Shown: piece by piece, positions 56,802 to 64,000 of the stretch | Position numbering within the stretch: position 1 is the stretch's first letter | How the letters are laid out: each line of letters begins with the position of its first letter | Assembly: GCF_007995065.1 (NCBI RefSeq) | Contig: NZ_VOQR01000001.1 | Location: 1,553,001 to 1,617,000 of the forward strand | Reading direction: 5' to 3' | Length of the DNA stretch: 64,000 nucleotides | From: Sphingomonas ginsenosidivorax | GTDB lineage: Bacteria; Pseudomonadota; Alphaproteobacteria; Sphingomonadales; Sphingomonadaceae | The notes under the pieces: model-generated | Told to the model about the DNA's origin: nothing | Databases searched by the model: none | What the model saw: only the letters and a program-made list of their open reading frames with translations | Program-made: the position numbers and the translations under genes

Positions 56802-58154
56802 GTGCCGCAGATCAAGAAGCTGCTGATCGCCAACCGCGGCGAGATCGCGCTGCGCATCCACCGCGCCTGCCACGAAATGGGCATCAAGACCGTCGCGGTG
56901 CACTCGACCGCGGATGCCGAGGCGATGCACGTCCGCCTCGCCGACGAGGCGATCTGCATCGGACCGCCGTCGGCGACCGACAGCTATCTGAACATCCCCA
57001 ACATCATCTCGGCGGCCGAAATCTCGGGCGCGGACGCGATCCATCCCGGCTACGGCTTCCTCAGCGAGAACGCGCAGTTCGCCGAGATCGTCGAGCTCCA
57101 CAACATCCTGTTCGTCGGCCCCAAGCCCGAACACATCCGCACGATGGGCGACAAGGTCGAGGCCAAGCGCACCGCGGGCGCACTGGGCCTGCCGTTGGTC
57201 CCCGGCTCCGACGGCGCGATCAGCGACGTCGCCGAGGCTTGGCGGATCGCCGCCGAGATCGGCTATCCGGTGATCATTAAGGCGGCCTCCGGCGGCGGCG
57301 GCCGCGGCATGAAGGTGTGCGAGAGCGAGGAACAGCTCGAAACGCTGATGCAGCAGGCGGGCTCGGAGGCGAAGGCCGCGTTCGGCGACGCCACCGTCTA
57401 TATGGAAAAATATCTGGGCAATCCCCGGCATATCGAATTCCAGATCTTCGGCGACGGCAACGGCAACGCGATCCATCTCGGCGAGCGCGACTGCTCGCTG
57501 CAGCGCCGCCACCAGAAGGTGCTCGAGGAAGCGCCCTCGCCGATCATCACGCCCGAAGAGCGCGAGCGGATGGGCGGGATCGTGGCCAAGGCGATGGCCG
57601 ACATGGGCTATCGCGGCGCAGGGACGATCGAGTTCCTGTGGGAAGCCGGCGAATTCTACTTCATCGAGATGAACACCCGGCTCCAGGTCGAGCATCCGGT
57701 GACCGAGATGATCACCGGCCTCGACCTGGTCCGCGAACAGATCCGCGTGGCGGAAGGTCATCCGCTGACGCTGCGCCAGCAGGACGTCCAGTTCCGCGGC
57801 CATGCGATCGAATGCCGCATCAACGCCGAGGACCCGCGCACCTTCGCGCCGTCGCCGGGGCTGGTGAAGGTCTATCACGCGCCGGGCGGAATGCACGTCC
57901 GCGTCGATAGCGGGCTGTATGCCGGCTACCGCGTGCCGCCGTACTACGACTCGATGATCGCCAAGCTGATCGTCTACGGCACCACCCGCAACGGCGCGCT
58001 GCGCCGCCTGCGCCGTGCGCTCGACGAGATGGTGATCGACGGCATCACGACGACGATCCCGCTCCACCGCGCGCTGCTGGACGATCCGGAGTTCCAGGAC
58101 GGCGCGTACACGATCAAATGGCTGGAGGAATGGCTGGCCAAGCAGGCCGCGTAG
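56802..58154 (+). CDS. accC: biotin carboxylase of acetyl-CoA carboxylase
   Basis: ATP-grasp enzyme that carboxylates biotin on AccB, 450 residues. [18 protein letters not shown] at the N-terminus, GGGGRGMK (ATP-binding glycine loop, about residues 166-172) and [16 protein letters not shown], with catalytic residues in the last, are all present. It starts at GTG. It is followed by repeat R9. Confidence 0.97.
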   Translation: MPQIKKLLIANRGEIALRIHRACHEMGIKTVAVHSTADAEAMHVRLADEAICIGPPSATDSYLNIPNIISAAEISGADAIHPGYGFLSENAQFAEIVELHNILFVGPKPEHIRTMGDKVEAKRTAGALGLPLVPGSDGAISDVAEAWRIAAEIGYPVIIKAASGGGGRGMKVCESEEQLETLMQQAGSEAKAAFGDATVYMEKYLGNPRHIEFQIFGDGNGNAIHLGERDCSLQRRHQKVLEEAPSPIITPEERERMGGIVAKAMADMGYRGAGTIEFLWEAGEFYFIEMNTRLQVEHPVTEMITGLDLVREQIRVAEGHPLTLRQQDVQFRGHAIECRINAEDPRTFAPSPGLVKVYHAPGGMHVRVDSGLYAGYRVPPYYDSMIAKLIVYGTTRNGALRRLRRALDEMVIDGITTTIPLHRALLDDPEFQDGAYTIKWLEEWLAKQAA

Positions 58155-58177
58155 GCCTCCCCTCCTCACGCCCCTTA

Positions 58178-58261
58178 CCGTCATCCCAGCGAAGGCTGGG
58201 ATCTCCACGGGGCGGGTGTCGCGGCCCAAGCCGGGAGACCCCAGCCTTCGCTGGGGTGACA
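58178..58261. repeat. paired inverted repeat R9
   Basis: CCGTCATCCCAGCGAAGGCTGGGAT and CCCAGCCTTCGCTGGGGTGAC face each other. The unit lies between accC and arsC, which point the same way. Confidence 0.75.
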
Positions 58262-58299
58262 ATTGTGGGGCAGGCAGACTTTTCAACACCGGAGCATGC

Positions 58300-58635
58300 G
58301 TGAAAGCCACGATCTACCACAACCCGCGCTGCTCCAAATCGCGCGACGCGCTCGCCCTTCTGCAGGAGTCCGGCGCCGACGTCACGATCGTCGAATATCT
58401 GAAGACCCCGCCCACCCGCGCCGAGCTCGAACGCCTCTACGCGCGTGCCGGGATGACCCCGCGCCAAGGGCTCCGCATGGCCGAGGACGGCGCCAAGGCG
58501 GTCAAGCATGGCGATGCCGATGCGATCCTCGACGCGATGATGGTCGACCCCTCGCTGATCGAGCGGCCGCTGGTCGAAACCGACAAGGGCGTGCGGCTCG
58601 GCCGCCCCACCGCGCGCATCGCGGACATTCTCTGA
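58300..58635 (+). CDS. arsC: ArsC family arsenate reductase
   Basis: A 111-residue thioredoxin-fold protein of the glutaredoxin-dependent ArsC/Spx/YffB group. The N-terminal YHNPRCSKSR carries the reactive Cys11, and the C-terminal RPLVETDKGVRLGRPTARI matches the ArsC arginine region. The GTG start follows GGAG. It is not in an ars operon, so arsenate detoxification is only one possibility. Confidence 0.9.
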   Translation: MKATIYHNPRCSKSRDALALLQESGADVTIVEYLKTPPTRAELERLYARAGMTPRQGLRMAEDGAKAVKHGDADAILDAMMVDPSLIERPLVETDKGVRLGRPTARIADIL

Positions 58636-58729
58636 CCCGTGCCCGCTCGGCAGGCAACAACCGGGTATCTGCCAAAAATTGAGGCAGCAATTTCCATCGA
58701 AATCGACGGTTGCCCCAGGCGGCGTGCGC

Positions 58730-58745
58730 TGGCACGTTTGGTGCA
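58730..58745 (+). promoter_or_regulatory. glnB: sigma-54 type promoter of glnB
   Basis: TGGCACGTTTGGTGCA matches the sigma-54 consensus TGGCACG-N4-TTGCA except for one base of the -12 block. The GG and GC pairs have exactly ten bases between them. It lies 103 bases before the glnB start. Nitrogen control by NtrC is expected but no clear NtrC sites were found. Confidence 0.6.
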
Positions 58746-58750
58746 AGGCG

Positions 58751-58819
58751 CCCGCACGGGCGAGGGTTCATGACTCGCGCGGGCGAGCGTTCTTCACCCG
58801 TGCGGGCGAGTGTTCGGCA
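58751..58819 (+). repeat. three tandem 23-bp repeats in the glnB leader
   Basis: Units 58751-58773, 58774-58796 and 58797-58819 share the core CGGGCGAG-N-GTTC and have identical length. They start five bases after the sigma-54-like promoter, near the expected transcription start, so most of them are in the mRNA leader. Each unit contains a short GC palindrome. Confidence 0.75.
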
Positions 58820-58824
58820 TCTGA

Positions 58825-59187
<363 letters not shown>

Positions 59188-59195
59188 TCAAGTTT

Positions 59196-59295
59196 CCCCC
59201 CTCCCGCTTGCGGGAGGGGTCGGGGGAGGGCCTGTCCGCAAGCTCTCCCGAATTTTACAGGCCCTCCCCTAGCCCCTCCCGCAGGGCGGGAGGGG
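59196..59295. repeat. paired inverted repeat R10 between glnB and glnA
   Basis: Two hairpins built from CCCCTCCCGC/GCGGGAGGGG stand at either end, and GGGGGAGGGCCTGT pairs with ACAGGCCCTCCCC between them. It occupies almost the whole glnB-glnA gap and could attenuate or stabilise the transcript. Confidence 0.75.
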
Positions 59296-59315
59296 AACAG
59301 CAAGGAAAGAAGACC

Positions 59316-60728
59316 ATGGCGAATTCCGCGAGCGACATTCTCAGCATGATCAAGGACCAGGAGATCGAGTGGGTCGACCTCCGCTTCACCGATCCCAAGG
59401 GCAAGTGGCAGCATCTGACGATGGTCGCCGGCCTGATCGGCGAGGACGAGCTGACCGACGGCCTGATGTTCGACGGCTCGTCGATCGAGGGCTGGAAGGC
59501 GATCAACGAGTCCGACATGGTGCTCAAGCCCGATCTGGACGCGGTCTATGTCGATCCGTTCTCGGCGACGCCGATGCTGATCCTGATCTGCGACATCGCC
59601 GATCCCGTCACCGGCGAGCTCTACGCGCGCGACCCGCGCTCGACCGCCAAGCGCGCCGAGGCCTATCTGCTGACCACCGGCGTCGGCGACACCGTCTATG
59701 TCGGCCCCGAGGCCGAGTTCTTCATGTTCGACGACGTCCGCTTCGAGAGCAGCTATTCGACCAGCTACTACAAGATCGACGACATCGAGCTGCCGGGCAA
59801 TTCGGGTCGCGAATATGAGGGCGGCAACCTTGGTCACCGGCCGCGCGCGAAGGGCGGCTATTTCCCCGTCGCGCCCGTCGACAGTGCGGTCGACATCCGC
59901 GGCGAGATGGTCTCCACGATGATCGAGATGGGCCTGCCCTGTGACAAGCACCACCACGAGGTCGCCGCCGCACAGCACGAGCTGGGCCTGACCTTCGGCA
60001 CGCTGACGCAGACCGCCGACCGCATGCAGATCTACAAGTACGTCGTCCACCAGGTCGCGCACGCTTACGGCAAGACCGCGACGTTCATGCCCAAGCCGAT
60101 CAAGGAAGATAACGGCTCGGGGATGCACACGCACTTCTCGATCTGGGAGGGCAAGACCCCGCTGTTCGCCGGCAACGGCTATGCGGGCCTCAGCGACATG
60201 TGCCTGTATTTCATCGGCGGCATCATCAAGCACGCCAAGGCGGTCAACGCCTTCACCAACCCGACGACCAACAGCTACAAGCGCCTGGTCCCGGGGTACG
60301 AGGCCCCCGTGCTGCTCGCCTATTCGGCGCGCAACCGCTCGGCGTCGTGCCGCATTCCCTACGGCACCGGCCCCAAGGCGAAGCGCGTCGAAGTGCGCTT
60401 CCCCGATGCGCTCGCCAACCCGTATCTCGCCTATGCGGCGCTGATGATGGCGGGCATGGACGGCATCCTCAACAAGATCCATCCGGGCGAAGCGATGGAC
60501 AAGAACCTGTACGACCTGCCGCCGGCAGAGCTCGCCCAGGTCCCGACCGTCGCGGGGTCTCTGCGCGAGGCGCTCGACTGCCTGGCCGCCGACCACGACT
60601 TCCTGCTCAAGGGCGACGTGTTCTCGGCCGACCAGATCGAGGCCTATATCGAGATCAAACGCGACGAGGTCGCCCGTTGGGAGATGACCCCGAGCCCGGT
60701 CGAGTATGACATGTACTACAGCGGCTGA
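59316..60728 (+). CDS. glnA: glutamine synthetase type I
   Basis: Main ammonium-assimilating enzyme, a 470-residue dodecamer subunit. Conserved blocks are [20 protein letters not shown], PSxxNDR-like [14 protein letters not shown], and NRSASCRIP. The adenylylation tyrosine is Tyr399 in [13 protein letters not shown] follows AGGAAAGA. Expression is likely driven from the glnB promoter and possibly its own. Confidence 0.97.
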   Translation: MANSASDILSMIKDQEIEWVDLRFTDPKGKWQHLTMVAGLIGEDELTDGLMFDGSSIEGWKAINESDMVLKPDLDAVYVDPFSATPMLILICDIADPVTGELYARDPRSTAKRAEAYLLTTGVGDTVYVGPEAEFFMFDDVRFESSYSTSYYKIDDIELPGNSGREYEGGNLGHRPRAKGGYFPVAPVDSAVDIRGEMVSTMIEMGLPCDKHHHEVAAAQHELGLTFGTLTQTADRMQIYKYVVHQVAHAYGKTATFMPKPIKEDNGSGMHTHFSIWEGKTPLFAGNGYAGLSDMCLYFIGGIIKHAKAVNAFTNPTTNSYKRLVPGYEAPVLLAYSARNRSASCRIPYGTGPKAKRVEVRFPDALANPYLAYAALMMAGMDGILNKIHPGEAMDKNLYDLPPAELAQVPTVAGSLREALDCLAADHDFLLKGDVFSADQIEAYIEIKRDEVARWEMTPSPVEYDMYYSG

Positions 60729-60830
60729 GCCGTGCGTGCCGCACGGCGGTGGGCTTCGCCCACAGCCGCTGTCGGCCGGCGGGGCGCAGTCCCGACCGAC
60801 GGCGCGGCTTCGCCACGACGGACTAGAAGA

Positions 60831-60860
60831 GGGCGTCCGGCAAACCCGGGCGCCCTTTTT
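60831..60860 (+). terminator. rho-independent terminator of glnA
   Basis: GGGCGTCCGG pairs imperfectly with CCCGGGCGCCC around a CAAA loop, followed by TTTTT. It lies about 100 bases after the glnA stop. Confidence 0.8.
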
Positions 60861-60947
60861 CTGTTCCGTTCCCCGCGAAGGCGGGGGCCCAGGAGTCACG
60901 GGCGCAGCGCTGCTTGACCCTGGGCTCCCGCCTTCGCGGGAGAACAG
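60861..60947. repeat. paired inverted repeat R11
   Basis: CTGTTC at the left and GAACAG at the right border, with CGCGAAGGCGGG and CCCGCCTTCGCG inside. Same sub-family as R12. It lies between the glnA terminator and the M3 peptidase gene. Confidence 0.75.
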
Positions 60948-61058
60948 AAACGAGGGCATGATGCGGCGGACTTGAACCGGATCGATAGCAACCGCCGGGT
61001 GTTCCCCCATATAAGCGACACACCCTCCCGCACCCGTCACCCCAACCCGAAAGTCCCC

Positions 61059-63080
61059 ATGAACGCGCTCCTCGCCACCGACGCCCTGCCCCGTTTCGAC
61101 GCCGTCACCCCCGCCGACGTCGCGCCCGCGATCGAGACGCTGATCGCGCGCCAGACCGCGACGATCGAGACGCTCGTGGCAACCAAACCCACCGAATTCG
61201 ACGCCGCCTGGCTGCCGCTCGAGCGGATCGACGTCGCGATGGACAATGCCTGGTCGACCGTGTCGCACCTCCACGGAGTCGCCGATACGCCGGCCTTGCG
61301 CGCCGCGCACGCCGCCGGCCAGCAGAGCCTGGTCGAACAGGGCCTGAAAGTCGGCCAGAACCGCGACCTGTTCGACGTCCTCGACGCGCTCGCCGCCTCG
61401 CCCGGCTTCGCCGATCTGCCGCGCGCCGATCGCACCGCGGTCGAACGCTCGCTCCGCGACTTCCGCCTCTCGGGCGTCGCACTCGAACCCGCCCAGCGCG
61501 CGCGCTATGCCGAGGTCCAGATGGCGCTCTCCAGCCTGTCCAACGCGTTCGGCAGCGCGTTGCTCGACGCGACCGAAGCCTGGACCGAACTGGTCACCGA
61601 CGAAGCGCTGCTCGAAGGGTTGTCGCCCGCCGACAAGGCGATGCTCGCCGCCGCCGCCCAGGCGACCGGCCAGACCGGCTGGCTCGTCACGCTCCAACAG
61701 CCGAGCGTCAATGCGATCCTCGGCTTCTGCGAAAACCGCGAGCTGCGCTACCGCGTCTACCATGCCTATGGCACCCGCGCGTCGGACCAGGGCCCCAATG
61801 CCGGCCAGTTCGACAACGGCCCGCGCATCGCCGAAATCCTCAAGCTGCGCCGCGAGTCCGCCGCATTGCTCGGCTTCACCGACCCCGTCGCGCTGTCGCT
61901 GTCGACCAAGATGGCGACGGATCCGCACGAGGTCCTCGCCTTCCTGCGCGATCTCGCCAAGCGCGCCCGCCCCGCGGCCGAGGCCGATGTCGCCTCATTG
62001 CGCGACTTTGCCGCGGACTCACTCGGGATAGACGATCTCCAGCCTTGGGACACGGGCTTCACCGCGAACCGCCTGCGCCTCGCGCGCCACGCGATCGACG
62101 AGCAGGCGGTACGCGCCTATTTCCCCGTCGACCGCGTCGTTGCGGGCTGGACCGCTCTGCTCGAACGCCTGTTCGGCATCCGCCTCGTCGAGCGCCCCGA
62201 CGTCGTCACCTGGCACCCCGACGCGCGCTACCACGACCTCGTCGATGCCGACGGGAGCGTGTTCGCCGGGCTCTACACCGACCTCCATGCGCGCACCGGC
62301 AAGCGCGGCGGTGCCTGGATGGCGCAGGCGCGCTCGCGCGTCACCGATGGCGACGCGGTCATGGTGCCGGTCGCCTACCTGACCTGCAACTTCGCCCCCA
62401 CCGGCGGCGCGGTGCCGCCACTACTCTCGCATGGCGACGTGACGACGCTGCTGCACGAGACCGGACACTGCCTGCATCACCTGTTCGGGCTGGTCGACCG
62501 GCCGAGCGTCGGCGGCATCAGCGGGTTCGAATGGGACGCGGTCGAGCTGCCGAGCCAGCTGATGGAGGATTTCGCCTGGGACCGCGACGTCCTCACCGCG
62601 ATGTCGGGCCAGTACGAAACCGGCGAGCCGCTCCCCGCCGACCTGTTCGACAAGCTGGTCGGCGCGCGCCATTTTCTCGAAGGCATGGCGACGCTACGCC
62701 AGGTCGAATTCGCGATGTTCGACCTGCTGCTGCATCTCGGCGTGATGGGCGATGACCCGGTCGAGGTCCTGGATGCGGTCCGCGACGAGGTCTCGGTGAT
62801 GCGCCCGCCCGCGTGGCACCGCTTCCCGCAGAGTTTCTCGCATATCTTCGCGGGCGGCTATGCGGCCGGCTATTACAGCTACCTCTGGGCCGAGGTGCTC
62901 GCCGCCGACGCGTTCGGGCGTTTCCGCGATGCCGGGCTGATCGACCGCGCCACGGGCGACGCGCTGCGCACGCACATCCTGTCGCAAGGCTCGGCGCGTC
63001 CTGCACTGGAGAGCTTCCGCGCGTTCATGGGTCGCGATCCGGATCCAGCCGCGCTGCTGGTCCGCCGCGGGCTGGCCTGA
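61059..63080 (+). CDS. prlC: M3 family oligopeptidase (oligopeptidase A / PrlC-like)
   Basis: A cytoplasmic zinc endopeptidase of 673 residues that degrades peptides and signal-peptide fragments. The zinc motif HETGH spans residues 466-470 (LLHETGHCLHHL) with the third ligand Glu about 25 residues later in FEWDAVELPSQ. Length fits PrlC (about 680). I chose the ATG at 61059 (MNALLATDALPRFD), the first that gives the conserved N-terminus. Confidence 0.94.
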   Translation: MNALLATDALPRFDAVTPADVAPAIETLIARQTATIETLVATKPTEFDAAWLPLERIDVAMDNAWSTVSHLHGVADTPALRAAHAAGQQSLVEQGLKVGQNRDLFDVLDALAASPGFADLPRADRTAVERSLRDFRLSGVALEPAQRARYAEVQMALSSLSNAFGSALLDATEAWTELVTDEALLEGLSPADKAMLAAAAQATGQTGWLVTLQQPSVNAILGFCENRELRYRVYHAYGTRASDQGPNAGQFDNGPRIAEILKLRRESAALLGFTDPVALSLSTKMATDPHEVLAFLRDLAKRARPAAEADVASLRDFAADSLGIDDLQPWDTGFTANRLRLARHAIDEQAVRAYFPVDRVVAGWTALLERLFGIRLVERPDVVTWHPDARYHDLVDADGSVFAGLYTDLHARTGKRGGAWMAQARSRVTDGDAVMVPVAYLTCNFAPTGGAVPPLLSHGDVTTLLHETGHCLHHLFGLVDRPSVGGISGFEWDAVELPSQLMEDFAWDRDVLTAMSGQYETGEPLPADLFDKLVGARHFLEGMATLRQVEFAMFDLLLHLGVMGDDPVEVLDAVRDEVSVMRPPAWHRFPQSFSHIFAGGYAAGYYSYLWAEVLAADAFGRFRDAGLIDRATGDALRTHILSQGSARPALESFRAFMGRDPDPAALLVRRGLA

Positions 63081-63083
63081 CCC

Positions 63084-63161
63084 GTTCTCCCGCGCACGCG
63101 GGAGCCCAGGGCCAGGAACGCAGACGATCGGAACCCTGGGCTCCCGCCTTCGCGGGAGAAC
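63084..63161. repeat. paired inverted repeat R12
   Basis: GTTCTCCCGCGCACGCGGGAG and CTCCCGCCTTCGCGGGAGAAC face each other. CCCAGGG and CCCTGGG lie inside as a further inverted pair. It begins four bases after the M3 peptidase stop. Confidence 0.75.
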
Positions 63162-63210
63162 CAGAAGACGGGGGCCGGTCCGATCCGCGCTGACGCGCGT
63201 TGAGCGCGTA

Positions 63211-64000
63211 ATGATCGACCTGTCCCACGAATCGCTGCTGCTCGGCCTCGGCACCATGATCCTGATCGGTGCCTGGCTGCCGCTGCTGCTCAAGCGGCTG
63301 CCGCTGTCTCTGCCGATCGTCTGCCTGGGGCTCGGCGCGTTGCTCTCGCTGACCCCGTGGCTGCGCACCAATCCCGACGCGCTCAGCCACAACCGGATCC
63401 TCGAGGAACTCAACGAAACCGTCGTGCTGATCGCGCTGATGGGCGCGGGATTGCGGCTCGACCGGCGGTTCGGCTGGCGGCGCTGGGGATCGACGTGGCG
63501 GTTGCTGCTGTTCGTGATGCCGCTGACGATGCTGCCGATCTTCGCGGTCGCGCACTATGCGATCGGCCTCAGCGTCGCCGCCGCGCTGCTGCTCGCCGGT
63601 GCGCTTGCCCCCACCGATCCGGTACTGGCGGCCGACGTCCAGACCGGCCCGCCCGCCAGCGGCGAGGACGGCGAGACCCGGTTCGCGCTGACCTCGGAAG
63701 CCGGGCTCAACGACGGCCTTGCCTTCCCCTTCATCCTGCTCGCGCTCGCGATCCAGACGCACGACCTCGACTGGGGCCATTGGGCGATGGTCGACCTGTT
63801 CGGCGACCTCGCGATCGGCACCGCGATCGGCATCGCGGTCGGCTGGGTCGCGGGCTATCTGATGTTCCGCCTGCCCGCCTGGAAGCTGTCGGACACCGGC
63901 GACGGGCTGATCGCGATCGGCGTCACCCTGTTCGTCTACGGGTTTACGACGCTGATCCATGGCAACGGTTTCGTCGCGGTGTTCGTCGCCGCGCTGACGA
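63211..64000 (+). CDS. Na+/H+ antiporter, CPA1/NhaP-like (partial)
   Basis: Start of a cation:proton antiporter that runs off the window; at least 263 residues are visible. It has multiple transmembrane segments, and the ion-binding region LAPTDPVLAADVQ followed by the acidic block SEAGLNDGLAFPF, typical of CPA antiporters. The start ATG is 49 bases after repeat R12 with no strong ribosome site. The C-terminal half is missing, so no regulatory domain can be judged. Confidence 0.9.
   Translation, partial: MIDLSHESLLLGLGTMILIGAWLPLLLKRLPLSLPIVCLGLGALLSLTPWLRTNPDALSHNRILEELNETVVLIALMGAGLRLDRRFGWRRWGSTWRLLLFVMPLTMLPIFAVAHYAIGLSVAAALLLAGALAPTDPVLAADVQTGPPASGEDGETRFALTSEAGLNDGLAFPFILLALAIQTHDLDWGHWAMVDLFGDLAIGTAIGIAVGWVAGYLMFRLPAWKLSDTGDGLIAIGVTLFVYGFTTLIHGNGFVAVFVAALT

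Larger units (their letters stand above)
60729..61058. other. 330-bp gap between glnA and the M3 peptidase gene
   Basis: It holds three successive hairpins directly after the glnA stop (GCCGTGCG/CGCACGGC at 60729-60747, GTGGGC/GCCCAC at 60749-60763, and a GTCGG/CCGAC pair around 60770-60800), then a terminator with a T-run, repeat R11, and finally the likely promoter of the peptidase gene. No gene is visible. Confidence 0.65.

Noticed and set aside
58751..58819. Possible CRISPR-like array in the glnB leader
   Set aside because: The 23-bp units are adjacent with no spacers, and there are no cas genes.

Overview
The window looks like chromosomal DNA of a high-G+C alphaproteobacterium, most likely a sphingomonad (Sphingomonas or a close relative). 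The reasons are the protein sequences (ParC, PurF, a large TonB-dependent receptor, two transglutaminase-like proteins), frequent GTG/TTG starts, and many short paired inverted repeats between genes. I see no rRNA, tRNA, CRISPR array, phage or transposase gene. This is mostly core chromosome with accessory metabolic modules rather than a genomic island.

Layout. 0.1-5 kb: parC, then an alpha/beta hydrolase overlapping kynureninase, then a small secreted protein with a zinc-protease signature. 5-13 kb: an 840-bp gene-free stretch, purC-purS-purQ, a large acyl-CoA dehydrogenase with a MerR regulator, a lipoprotein gene with hisI, purF and a short-chain dehydrogenase. 13-18.4 kb: cfa, photolyase, a histone-deacetylase-like hydrolase, rppH and a DUF481 barrel protein. 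18.5-22.4 kb: an arginine succinyltransferase (AST) segment (M20 hydrolase, astA, astB) and a small membrane protein. 22.5-26.2 kb: sulfate activation (cysD, fused cysNC, cysQ). 26.2-32.6 kb: a Crp/Fnr regulator, RNase H-like protein, YihY membrane protein, and the ybbP-ybbA / tesA divergent cluster. 32.7-38.7 kb: a WYL-like small protein, two transglutaminase-like proteins, an N-formylglutamate amidohydrolase-like protein and a TonB-dependent receptor.

38.9-49.0 kb is the main accessory module, a biotin-independent malonate decarboxylase system. mdcA-C-D-E-G-B-H run on the minus strand. Diverging from them are madL-madM (malonate transporter), a GntR regulator and an acetyl-CoA synthetase. 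Together these would import malonate, decarboxylate it as an acyl-carrier thioester, and convert the released acetate to acetyl-CoA. The mdcD gene carries an in-frame copy of the intergenic repeat family, adding a linker to the decarboxylase beta subunit.

49-64 kb: two short operons of small proteins that share an upstream sequence element, corA, a YpfJ-type metallopeptidase, a secreted protein, a HAD hydrolase, csbD with a promoter resembling the alphaproteobacterial general-stress sigma factor (EcfG) consensus, a fused thiS-thiG gene, aroQ-accB-accC, arsC, glnB-glnA (with a sigma-54-like promoter followed by three tandem 23-bp repeats), an M3 oligopeptidase, and a CPA-type Na+/H+ antiporter cut by the window end.

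I found no wholly new multi-gene system. The most unusual observations are the repeat inside mdcD, the sigma-54/tandem-repeat leader of glnB, the shared element ahead of the two small-protein operons, a transglutaminase paralogue lacking its catalytic histidine, and a minimal secreted HExxH protein sharing a second motif with YpfJ.
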